Assembly: GCA_013400115.1 (NCBI GenBank)
Contig: VXBP01003681.1
Span: forward strand, 248,001 to 312,000
Direction of reading: 5' to 3'
From: Rhinopomastus cyanomelas
Lineage: Eukaryota; Chordata; Aves; Bucerotiformes; Rhinopomastidae
Length of the DNA: 64,000 nucleotides
The first letter of the stretch is position 1. Each line of letters opens with the position of its first letter. Positions 1 through 12,500 of this stretch are shown piece after piece. The position numbers and the translations under genes were made by a program. The notes below the pieces were generated by a model. It was not told the DNA's origin and did not search any database. It saw only the letters and a list, made by a program, of their open reading frames with translations.

Positions 1-265
1 TGCCGCGCTCTGTTTACCCCCTTCTCCCCCGCGGGTCCAAACCCCTGCTCTTGGCTTCTCCCCACACGACGAACGACGCGGACGTTCCACTGCCGGCCCC
101 CAGCAGCGCAAAGTCCGAGGGGCGGTGCGTGCCCGGCCCCTCCCCTCCCACCGCCCACTTGTCCGGTCCTGCTGCTGACGGCCGTCGCAACGGTCCCCGC
201 CTCCGGCCCGGGCACGCCCCACGCCGCTGCCCGGTGAAGCGGGACAGGGCGGCCTCGAGGCCGCC

Positions 266-273
266 TTTATAAG
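266..273 (+). promoter_or_regulatory. TATA-like box of ASPG
   Basis: TTTATAAG sits in a GC-rich context 47 bases before the first in-frame ATG. A start site 25-32 bases downstream would fall near 295-300, giving a 5' UTR of only about 20-25 bases. The position is inferred from spacing; no transcript evidence is available here. Confidence 0.5.
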
Positions 274-319
274 TGCCCCGTGGCGGAGCGACGGGAGGTA
301 ACGGATCGCGAGGAGCGTG

Positions 320-503
320 ATGGAGGAGGCGGACGACAGGCACCCTCCTGGAGGGCCGCGCTCCCTGTGCAGGGCCTTGTCCGTCTCCCGCTCCGCAGAG
401 CGCTGCGGCTGTCCCCCGGGACCACCCAGCGGCGCGACGGCCGAGGCGCGGGTGCTGGTCATCAACACGGGCGGCACTATCGGCATGGTTCAGGACGCCA
501 ACG
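320..503 (+). CDS. ASPG: ASPG exon 1 (coding part), residues 1-61
   Basis: The ATG at 320 has a good Kozak context (G at -3, G at +4). It is the only in-frame ATG before the catalytic motif, and an in-frame TAA lies at 299-301. Residues 1-43 are a proline-, arginine- and serine-rich leader not recognised as a domain. Then comes [12 protein letters not shown], the first asparaginase signature. The donor is AACG|GTGAGG, leaving one base of codon 62. Confidence 0.93.
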
Positions 504-3500
504 GTGAGGGGCCGCAGGGCTGGCGGGGCGATGGCTGCGGGGTCACAGGCTGCCCTTTCCTCAGCCCGCAGAGATGCTGCGCGACCCCTGCCTGCGCGGC
601 TCGCGGTTCAGCATCCCTAGGTTTCCGGTAACTGGGGCGCCTGAAGGGCGCCTGGTCCTCTGCCCTTCGCAGCTGCTCGTTTCGGTCGCTTAACTGAGTG
701 GCACCCGCGTGATGACAAGTCAGTCTCGCCGCTGGTTAGAGCAGGCTCTCGCAGAGGACAACGTGTTTCCTGAGATACGAGCCCTGCCCACCGTTGCAAA
801 CTGAAAACAAAACCAGCTTAGCCGTACCAGCCGCGCGTTCTTCTTATAGCCCCTAAAGAGCCACCGTTGCAGGCTACCTAGAGAGCATGTGCCTCGCATT
901 CCCACTGGGAAGAGCGTGGGCTGTTGGGAGGTGGTGGCCCGTCTAGGATTTTCAAGTGGTGACCTGACAGATACAACTGATGCAAATGTGGCAGCATACT
1001 CACTGCCAAGTGCCATACGAGCAAGATCAGATGAAGCATCTGTGCTCAGCTGTCTCTAGGCAGGCTTCTGCTGTGCTTCTTCCAGCTTTTAACTTCCTTC
1101 AGAAAATCCTTGAAGAGCTCTGCTTTGCCCTACTAAGGGAAGGTGAGACTTAAGTTGACAAAAAGGTTGGACGTGTCCAACCTTCCCTCCCACAAGGTGA
1201 AAGATGTTTAAATCCAAAAGTCTTAGTATGCTGCCTGCATTTTACCTGAAACCTTCCTAGGTCCCTGTAGGTATATGCTGTCTGTTTTCAGGTGCTCCTA
1301 AATACCAGCAGGTAAGTGCCTAAACTCACCAAACACACACTTCTTCAGGTTCCAGCCAAGAAACTTGGCTGGAGTGGTACCTAAACACCACAAGACCCCC
1401 ACTCAGTGGACACAGATCCAAGGGGATGCCAGAAGCCTCAGTCAACTAATGTGTCTGGGGAAAGAACAGATTTCACTCGGGTGTGACCTGCTGCAGGGCT
1501 GTGTGTTTACCACTGTTTGTTCAAAGGGAAAGAATAACACATTACGGGTGGGGGGGTGGGAAGGGGAAGCAGTCGAAATGTTGATAAACATCTATTCAGT
1601 TTCCTTCCACCTTCACTTGGAAAGCAGTGGAGTATCCCAGGGCTTCCAGAATTGTTGCTGTTTGTGTTCAGAAGTGTGCATTCTTGCTTTCCCAACCACA
1701 GAGTTTCAAGCTCCTGCCTGAATCACTATCTCAGCTACTGATCTGTAGGACTAAAACACTTGGGGATTCACTTCAGTGAATTCTAGACTAGTTTTTTTTT
1801 TTTTCCTAGTACATACCCCCATCCTCACGAGATGGGGGCTGGATGATTCTTATTATTGTAGGGAAGATGCTTTAAGGGGTTGTTCTGCTTTAGTCTGGGA
1901 GATTTTTTATGACTGTCCTCTTTTTGTTTATCAAAGTTATAAAAAAACCCCAAACAATCTGTAAGTGTATGTCACATGACACATGCTGATTTTCCTGTCT
2001 CTGTCTGCATTGGTTACAATAAACTAATTTCATACTGCTACTCTCTCGACTTTCCAAATACTTTTTTTAATCCAAGTAAAAGGCATCTTATTCTTTTGTA
2101 AGTGAACTCTGTAATCTCTTCTCATCTTGTATGTGTTTTCCCCCCCTTTGCTTAACAAGTGTCAATTGTTAATGTATGTGCAAACAGTCTCGCAGTTAGG
2201 ATCCAGTGATGCTGATTTGCTGTACCCTGGTGAGGGTTGCAACCTGCTTTTCACACATAGATCTAGGAGGAGAGCAGCCAGAGTCTGCCTCTTTCAGAAT
2301 ATTTGGCAGTCTTGAGTGTTCAGGCAGAAACTGGTAAAAGGGCATGGGAAAGGCAGCAAGCTTCAGAGGAATAAACAATAGATGCTCATTTCTTTTAATA
2401 ATCAGTGGATAGAAAATATCTGTTTACAACCATACCTACGACTGAGTGTTTTATTTGAAACAAAGGTCAACAGAAGGATCTCCCTCAAGCTGCATGAAAC
2501 CTTTCATAGCAGTAACTGTTCAAAGTGAAGTGTCAAGCTGAGTTTCTACCTAACTAACTTCTGTCCAGGCTTACAAGCTTCTCTGTAGTCTTTCATTTGT
2601 GGAGAGAAGACAACTGCATTTTTAAACATCAGACAGTTTTTTTCAAGGAATATGTTCCTGCGCAGAACTGCCCCCATGTACAAGACTGATACAATCACAT
2701 TCCCTGGGCTGATTTGACGTGGATGTAGTGTTTACATACACGTCTTTAGCATCATGGTATCTAACTATAAACCTGTGGCAGTTCCAGCATGTCTTGGACC
2801 TGTTGGGCTTTCTCTATACCTACAGGATACCTGCGCTGGAGTAATTTTCAGAGGATGAGTAGTCTATGAGTTGAGTGACAGCCAGACTTAATTGCAGACT
2901 CTCTCTCAGTATTCATGATTTTGCTGTCAAATAAGCAAGTTCAATGTGTTTTTAAAATGTCTTCTTTCTACACCCTCCTACTCCATTTCTTTAGTCTACA
3001 ACAGCCTCTTTTGCCTTATCAGTAGCACGTTTCAGAAAGTGAACCTTACTGGACTCCTTACTGAGGCTACTGTGATACTAATCTTTGCAGCAGACGTTCT
3101 TTGTGGCTGGTGTCTTTAGGAGAATCTCTTCCGTGGAGTAGTGGGCTGGATCTCTTTCCTAGCTTTTACTTGAACTATTAAAAAGCACTAACCTAACAAA
3201 TAAAAGTAGAACTGAGAGAACTGAGTCCCCTTAGAAAGAAGAGTTATATTGGAATCAGTATGCCTACTTAATTGTCTTTTCTAGGCACCCTAGACTGCTA
3301 AAGGACTGTGGATGTAGTCCAAACCATTTTAGATTTGAAAGCTGTGCACCTTGCTTCTCAAAGCTTCAAGTGCTAGAGATGCAGAAATGAATATTTTGGA
3401 GACTGCTTTCTGCTTCTCTGTCTTTGCAAAACTAGTTACTTTTGGGATCGGGCACCATATATGTGTGTGCCATTTGTATTGATATTCGTTGATACTGATA

Positions 3501-6500
3501 TTCCAGTAAAAGCTCGTTTAGTCCTTTGAGTCCCTCAGCTTGGAGGGTTTCTGAGCACTGGGGACAATGCCCTCAGCGTGCTGATGTACAGTATGGTACT
3601 TCTCTCCAGTGCTTGTTGTTTCTTGTGTGCAGAACCCTACTGACACAGCTGAATCAGACTTTTTCGGCAACCTGTTCTTCACTGCAGCACAGACTATAGG
3701 ATATCTTGATTGGCAAGCAGCTATAACTGTCTTATCATAGAATCATAGATAAGGGTTGGAAGGCACCTCTGGAGATCATCTAGTTCAAGTCCTCTGCCAG
3801 AGCAAGATCACCTAGAGAAAATTGCACCAGAACATGTCCAAGCAGGTTTTTAATGTCTCCAGAGTGAGAGACTCCATAGCCTCTCTGGGTAATTTGTTCC
3901 AGGGCTTTATCACCCTCACCATGAAAATGTTTTTCTTTATGTTTAAATGGAACCTCCTGTGTTCTAATTTATGCCCATTGCCCCTTGTCCTATTGCTGAT
4001 CAGCACCAGAAGAGTCTGGTCATATTCTGCTGACACTCACTCTTTAGACATTTATAAGCATTTATGAGATCTCCTGTTGGGCTCCTCCTCTCCAGGTTAA
4101 ATAGCTCCAGCTCTCTGAACCTCTCCTCATAAGGCACCAACTTAGTGGCTCTGTGCTGGACTTTGTCCAGTAGCTCCCTGTCCTTCTTGAACCATGGAAT
4201 CCAGAACTGAATGCAGTATTCCAGATGTGGCCTAACCAGAACAGAGGAGGAGAAGAACCTCTCCTCAACCTACTGGCTCTGTCTATGGCACAGCCATGAA
4301 AAGCAGAGTCATTTGGGCAAGTTGCACAGGCTGCCTCTTTGCACAGGTGAAGTTGCTTCAAACATTTGGTTAACAAGCTTGGCTCATAGATGTTTGCTAT
4401 GTGTAGTGAAGTAGAAGTGCTCTTGAAATGGTGGCACTTGAGTTCTCCAGTGTTTGCATCTTGAGGCTGGAGAGCATAAAGCGCCGCTAAACGTGGATGT
4501 GTTCAGGGGATGGCATAGGTTGTAGGTGGGTCATCTTGCATACATCTGCAGAATGTCTGAAAAACAGAGGTTTCAATTCAGTACAAACAGTAACGGAAAA
4601 ATCCTGATTCAGAGAAGAGAAACTGCTGTTTGTAGAGATGGGGTTTAAGAAATTAATATCCATCATCTCTTCAGTTCCTGGGACAAATACAAGAACTAAA
4701 CAGTGTAACCATTGTCAAGATTCAGAGGAGGTTGAGCATTGGACAAACACAAGAGCAGTCAGAAAACTGGGCTGCGTTTCAGAGCCAAAATAACTGCGCC
4801 CAAACAGGGCAGAAGTGGTTGTTTGTGACTAAGCTAGGGACATCCTTAATAGGAAAAGCAGGTATTACAGCTGAATGAATGAAACATCCAAAGCTTAAGA
4901 GCAGGTTAAGTGTGTATTTTGTAAAAAAAAAAAGTAAATATATATCCCAGGCAGGAATCTAAACAAAGCTACTCAAATGCTGGTGCTGTCCTTTCCTGAG
5001 AAAGCTGGGTGTGAAGAGGCCTGTTACTTCATTTAAGGCAAGCCAGAGGGAGATTAGGGAGTTCCTAAGGAATTTTTCAGCCAGATTGGAAAGTAAATGG
5101 AAAAAGTTAGAAATACTGTTGTTATTGCTTACTTTTTGGGGGAGTATTTTTAAATAAGCTTCTCTGTTTGAAGGTGAAGCAAAAATCCCAAACAGCTGGA
5201 TGCTAATTTGAATGAGAATCATGTTTAAACAAACAGAACTAAGGAAGTTGGAGGGAATTATGTGGCCTCCAAGTAGGAATAACTATAAGTAGCAGATGTG
5301 GAGTAAGAAGGACTGAGAGTTTGTTCTCCATCTGAACAGATGATATAAAGCTTTCACTGAGATCAAACTGAACAGGACAGTTATGCCAGTAGAATCCAGA
5401 AGGAATGACCTCAGATGAAGTTCCTTGAATGGAAAACATCTCAAAGAGTCAGACTTAACGAAAATAGAGTGACTTCTCACTCTGGGCACAGGACTGTAGC
5501 TGTCTTACCTGAAACAAGGTATTGGGAGATGAGTTTCAATTTAGACTCCTAAATTAACTCAGTTGTGTGATACTGAGAATTTCAACATGAAAAGATGTAG
5601 GTTCCTGACACAGAATGGCAAGGTGCATCTCCTCTGAAATACCTGCTTGCAGTCAGGATGCCTGCAGATCCAGCACATACTAAATGTACTCGGGCTCCTT
5701 TAAGCTCCACCTATTTTAGGGCCTCTTCCACAAAGAGTAAGACAACAGGACAGGTAGGAAGAGGCCAAACAGAGCTTAGGATCCATCCATGCTTTTCACC
5801 TTATCTATTCAGCAGCCTATGCACCTTCTCTACCTTTTGTCATTTGAGATGTTCAGTCCTAACCTAGGAAGGTACCTGTTCAAGACAGAATGGGTGGAGC
5901 AGACATACATAGATCTCCGTCTGTGTGCGTCAATGCTCAGTTCTGACTGTGGCATTTGTTTCACCTTTCTCTATGCTCTTCTGTGTGGAAAAGCTATTGT
6001 CACTGACATGAGATGTGAGATGGAGCTTTCCAACATAGGGCCTGGCTGTTTGTGACAGTACTGCTGTAGACTGAGAAGCCTAGGTAGAAATATCACGAAG
6101 TAACACAAGATTGTTTTCCAAGTTTTCTGCTGCTAGCTAGCGAATAGCTACAGCAAACGTGAAGCAGAATGGAAGCTTTTTGCTGCTGTTGCAAAAATGC
6201 TGAGCAGTGTTTGCACACAAGCAACAGTTAAGGACAGGTAGCACATAAATATTTGTTATGGAGGATATTTGTAATATTACTACTTAAATAAAGGATTTAG
6301 TATTTCATGTTAAGAAAAGAATAGCTGCATGCAGATTTATTGGTTATATTTGGGTTATGTGTTTTTAAGCTGGCAGTAGACTGCTTACGTTTTCATTTGG
6401 AAGGGCAGGTAAGCAGCTATGTAACCTGACTTCTTCCTTCCTTACTGTGCCTTACTCTCCTTTATTTACTTCCTTTATTCCTTATTTTTAAGGACTTGCT

Positions 6501-9500
6501 CCTGAAGCCAATAAACTAGTAAACAGCTTGAAAATGATGCCAATGCTGCATGATGAGGCGTATGCCTTGGAAACAAAACGGAATAACTCCCATGAATTTC
6601 CAGATAACACACTGGTGCTCCCGTAAGTACACTTTCCTTGGGGAGGGGGAGGGTTAGGAAGTATCTTGTTGATTTTCAAATAGTTATATCTCTAAACATT
6701 TAATGTGAGGAATCCATTATGAGATGAGCAAAAGTGCTTACGTTAACTTAAAAGCTTGGCGTGGTAGAAATGCCTGTGTTGATGCACCTGCAACCAGGAA
6801 TCTTACAAGTGCTGGAGAAGTTAACTTTTAAAATAGACAGAATGGTTACTTGTTGTCTAACTTAGTCTTGCATTGTTTCTTGTTTTGGATATTATTGTGC
6901 TACTGTGCAAACATACAAATCTTCTAGAGAAACTAAGAAAACTGTATGTACAGCTGTGTGATTATCTTCAGCATGTCTGAAGAAGTGACATCTAATTAAT
7001 GCATCTGTGAGTAGACCTCATGCTTTAATTCTACAGGCCTTCTGTTTTTAAAAAGCCCTAACAGCTGATTGTCTTTCCCAAGTTTATGCACTATTAGGGC
7101 AATAAGCAATGGGCTTATGATTTGCATTGCTTAACTGTTGGGCAATGAATAATAGGCTTAGAGGTTTTCTTCAGAGGGCAGTGTGCTAATTTGAGGTATT
7201 CTCCAGCTGTGATGAATGACCTATCCCTGCAAACATGTTAACTTTGCACAAAGAATGATTTTGCACAGTCATTCAAAAACAAATGGGGCTGTAGCAGTTT
7301 TGCTGTATGAGTAAAATTGGATATTCTTTCATCTTTAAGGAGAAAATCAGAGTACACAAAGAGAATGTAAGTTTTAGTAATTTATTTTTATTTTGTAGTG
7401 AGGTTTCTGTAAAGCTTTTAAAAGTAACCACTTAAAGGCAGAAGGCAAGAAAAGGGGTAAGGGCTGAAGAAATGGACTCCTGGTGGAGTGCTGTTGTTGT
7501 GAACATACAATTTCTGTTAAGTATGATGATTATACTAAGAAAAATGGAGCTTTGTTATGTAACCAAGTAACTTCTAAATACTTTATATTTTTGTACTTTA
7601 AATATAACAAAAGTACAATAGTACACCCATTTGAGTCCTGAATGTACTTTTCCTGTCATGTCCCTTCCATGAAGAACAGAAAAGCTTGAAACAATCATTC
7701 ACACGAAAAAGTGACATTTAAAAAACAGTCTTGTCTTGTTTATCTGGCACTGCTGAGTGCTGTTTCTGGAGGTTAGTTGTGGCAATTTGCCATTTTGCCT
7801 TTTGTGCTAGCCAAGTGATATTTTAACTAGGAAGTTGAGAAATATCCTGAGTTTCTGACAGGAGAAAATAGTATTTTGTGAACTTTGACTATGTGTGTGA
7901 TAACCTCAGTGTAAGAGAGGCATTAAAAATCGTAGAGTAGGCTGGTCTCTGGTGTCAGTATGTTGTGTTTGATTTGAATTCCACATCCTCGGGGGAGCTT
8001 TCTTTCCACAGATTTTCTACTGTCTTCAGAAGTTACTCTTGGCATGTGTAAACATGATTCCCAGCAAGGCAGTTTTTCATATAAATTCAACTTTTAGGTA
8101 CAGTGTGTTGATTGGTTATGAATGAAAACTGCACATTGTTTAAATGCTCTCTCTGCTGTATGCTCTTAGAGGCCTCATAAGGAGAGTGGGTCTGTGGATC
8201 TTATTGATGAATTGATAGCTGGCTCTTGTTTTTGCATTTTTTTGTATTGTTATAAATGCAAACAAGAGTAGCATGTAGGAGCAAAACCCTGTCTCACCTG
8301 CCAAGGGAAGGTAAACAACTTTTCTGTGCTCTAAGCACCTTATTTTGATAACGTTTATGCATCAACTCAGCATCCTGGTCTTTTTTATAGTCTTGGACTG
8401 TTACCTAGTGTAAACACGGAAGTGTCACTTCCAGTTGGAGCTTTCAAGATACTTTCCATCATTCGCAGGCAGTTGAAAAGCACTGAAAACCCTCTGAAGA
8501 GGATTTTGTTAAACATGGTCCAGATGGACAGAGCTGGCTTGCTAGTAGGTCTTTGCCAGCCTTTACTAAATAGTAACATATTCCAACTACCATAAGCATG
8601 GGTGAAAATGGTGGATAGGGTATCTTCTTCCAGTCTTCAGAAAGGTAGCAGAAAATATTACTAGTAAGGGTTTTATTACACCAAATGTTAACTGGCAAGC
8701 TGAGTTTATATATAGTTGTCTTCATTTTGAGAGGTTTGAAGGGGAATGGGGCAATGTGCAGAAATTAGCATGGTTTCAGAGGGTAAAATGTTCTGTCTTT
8801 GCAGTCCATTTGGCTGTCAAATTAAAGGTCTCTGAAGAGTCAGACTTCTTGAGATAGGAAGGTGGCAGGGGGAGAGATAGTCAGACTTCTTGACATAGGC
8901 AAGGTGGTCCTTGGAAACAGGGAGGGCAGACAGACAGCATGCTTAGACTCCCGCTGTGATTCCATAGCCTTCATCACCTTTGGTAAGTCCCCTCCAAATT
9001 TGGGATCGTGTGTTTTTATAAGATGTTTGAGTGTCTAGAAAATGTTTAGCCTCCGTCTGCAGGGCTACACCTCGTTATGTTTTCAAGTGTTGTGTTCCTC
9101 AGCCCAACAGGTTCCTGTTGTTTGCTGTTTTGATTTGGGTATTTCTTCCTTGCATAGTTGCTTTGTCTTGTTTTCATTGTACTTATAACAGTCTTTTCCC
9201 AGCTGTCATAGTTACACTTATTCAGTGGTCAATAATTGATTGCCAGTGACTTGCTTATAGACCTGATGTCTCTGTTTTCCACCTATACCAATACTTTAAG
9301 ATTCTTGCCATTACCACATGCTTGAACTTCCCATCACAGCAAGAGACAGCTGGTACCATGTAGCAAGTTTTATGACAAGAGAAGAGTTCATCTTCTAAAG
9401 GCCACAAAAATTATACTCAGTCACAAGACTCTGCAGAGAAGATGCCATTCGTGTCTATTTATAACATATCTATGTATATTTATCAAAGGATCAAAAAGTT

Positions 9501-12500
9501 GTAGCAATTCTTCTGTTGACCTCCTGTAAACCTTGGGATCTTCATAGATTCCTCTCAATAGCTTATGAACCAGTTTTAAACTTTAAGGCTTTGCATTTAT
9601 TTTTGGAAGAACTCAGTTGCAAACTTGGTGTGAGTCTGGGTTCTTCATTCCTGTCTTTGATTTTGCCAGCCTCTCTCTGCATCCCAAGTTTTATCTATCG
9701 CAACATTTAGGAATTTGTGCTTTACATCATATTGAACCATGAAATTCTGAACTTAACAGGGGTTTTTTTGTGCCATAAGCTTCAGGGATGAGGGTGCAAA
9801 CTATTGATTTAGAGAACAAATAAAAAGTGTTGTGCTGATAGTAGCTCTAAGAATTTTTTTCCCAAATTCTTTCCTCGTAGCCTCTCTAAACAAAACAAAA
9901 GAATTTTTTACACTATCCTGGAGCTCTCACCGCTGCTTGATTCTTCCAACATGACACCAGACGACTGGGCCACAATTGCAAAGAAACTGAAGGTACTGTG
10001 GTGTGGGATAAGTTGTTGCTTAAATTAAAACCAGCAGCATGTATAGTATCCACTAATAATAGCATGTGTAGTACTTAGTGAGCGAAAACAATTCTGTTGT
10101 GCTGTACGCATATTTTTGTTTTTATAAGTGTTACGTGCCTCACGTAGTTACTGCAAAGTAGCAGGCACTGGGCTTGCAAAGCTTGCTGAATTCTTTTCCT
10201 TTAAAAATGTTGCAAACTGCTTGAACTTGTGCAGTTCTTCCAACGATTAGCCATGTTGTAATTCCATACAGGGAAATAAATAGGAAAATCTCAGCCGTGA
10301 TCACATAAGCTATTTATATCTAGGTCGATAATTAAAGTCAACGCTTTAGAACTTCACTGTCCAATAATGTTGAATAAAATCCTTAGATGAAGGTGACTTA
10401 ATTACAGGTTGCTTAGTCAAACATAATTTGAATGTTCAGGTATCTTACTAATGGGTTATTGACCTGGAAAATGTATTGTTTCTATGCCTTTCTTACTGTC
10501 GTACTCCAGATACAGACAGACCTGATTAGCTTTGGCTTTGCAGTCAGTAGGAAAATGCTGTAATGGTTAGGTTTCCCACACTGTAAAATGCTTAAGGCCT
10601 TGGGTATTTCTGCATATATAGAAAAATTCATTCATCCTTCTCTAGATAAGAAAACAATGTCCCTGTGTCTGGACTTAGCTGTCTGTTTTTAAGGAAGTAG
10701 AAGCATTTTAAACACTTCACATCAGGAATTCATATACAGCCGTTAGAAATAGCTAACCATGGGCCCAGTAACACTGCTTTTGCATTCCTGCTCGCCCTGT
10801 GATAGTGGGCTTTATAGTGTAAATTGCCTTCTTCAACCAAGCTGGAGCAATGCCTGCAAATGGTATAAAAATAATGCAGGCAGTGATGCTGAAGATTAGA
10901 GTCTTTCACTGTTAGGTCCTGTAATCCTGAAACTACCAAACTGGGAATGGTGCTTCTTCTATTGAATGCATCTTGCCAGGGCAGAGAAGAGATGGAGCTG
11001 GTGTATGGGTGGAGAACCTCTAGGATAGAATAGGGGTGCAGCCCAGCGCCAAGTCAGCAATCCCGTGCTGAGGAAGGGAGGATTTACATTTCTTCCTTAA
11101 CTGCATGGCTTTTTGTTTGGGTTTTTTTTTTTCAAAGAAACGTTTATTCCTTGTACACACAATGCAACTTCTCTGTCTACAGAAATGTTGAGTATGTGTA
11201 ACCAAAGTGAAAAGTGCTGAGAAGTAAATAAAACAACTCTTTCAGCTGCCTGGCTTATGCATAGGCACTGCTCCTTAGTGTTCATCTGGGACACGTACGT
11301 GGCACGTGTGTAACGTGCTGATGACTTTCCAGAATGAAACGCTAAAGTTTTTGTGGGATGTCTCCTTAATTGTCAGACTGATCTTTTTGCATCTAATTAG
11401 GTTCATAAGGCTGAGAACATTTGTGAGTGCACTGAGTTAGAGAGCACAAGTGGCTTTCTGTGATTCCAGCACTTCTCAAAACTTACCTTGTTGGTGCATT
11501 GGTGGATAACTCCAGCATGCTTTGTGCATCACGCTGTAGTTTGGCCTGAAGAGAGATCTTGCAACACTGGCTGTTGTTGTGCCTGAAACTTGCAGTAGGT
11601 AGCGACATGTAGGCATGAGTATCAGTGAAGAAATAGCAAAAGGACAAGTTGAAATCTGCAGGTGAGTTTGGAGGTGACCTTATCAGGAGATGCCAAACGT
11701 GTGTGCCTACTGTAGCATAAGAAGTAGAATTAGGAAGAAATTGAACTATATAGCAACCCTCCTTTTTTCCACCCCGTGCTGCCACTGGTTTAACTTCTTT
11801 GTAACCCTTTCTCTGTTACCAAATCACATCAAGAGGTATCAGTGCCTCTTACTACAATGCTCCTCAAATACAGGAACAAATTTCTTCTTCCCTCCAAAAG
11901 TCAGCAGATAACTTTATTCCAACAAGATGAACTGTCTCATCTTTGCTAACGCTAAGAAAAATTCCTGGGTGGAATTGTATGTAGATTACAGTTATGATAA
12001 CATTCCTTTTTGTATTTGTTCATGTCTGATAGGCTAAGGGACTTCTCAAAAGGCAGCAAGTGCAGGTGCCTTCCCAAAGAGCGAGAAGCCCTTTGCTCCA
12101 GTTCTGCTTCAGGGCGGGTACTGCTACAGGGAGGATGACTTCTGAACAGGAGAGGGCGCTCTTACACTGGCAGTTTGCCTGTCCACCACCGGGATTAAAT
12201 GAACTGGATTTTTTGTGTGTGGTGATAGCCTTGGTTGCCTAATCTGTTCCTGTAAATGCTGTAATCCCTAAAGTAAAACGGCAACAAAAATCAGACTATA
12301 CAACTAATTTGCATATGTTAACATTCCTGTTTAAAGCCATTGCTAAGCTTTTCTTAATTAGCAGTCTTCTGGTCTTAAAATGCTCATTAATATGTATAAA
12401 TAGAGGAAGCTTTTTGGCTGTCTCATAATTAGAATTACTGGCTCTAGTGCTTAGTGTCCTATTAACCCTTAACTGTCTTTAAACAGAAAACAGGGTAACT

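Larger units (their letters stand above)
1..630. promoter_or_regulatory. CpG island at the ASPG promoter
   Basis: The first ~630 bases are strongly GC-rich with dense CpG, in sharp contrast to the AT-rich intron that follows. The island covers the proximal promoter, the short 5' UTR, exon 1 and the start of intron 1 of ASPG. GC-box-like stretches (for example CCCCGCCTCCG near 197) lie upstream of the TATA-like box. The island is cut by the left edge of the window, so its full extent and any divergent transcript cannot be judged. Confidence 0.8.

Noticed and set aside
7589..7618. Small hairpin TTGTACTT...AAGTACAA
   Set aside because: Eight-base arms in AT-rich DNA are expected by chance; no microRNA-like stem length.
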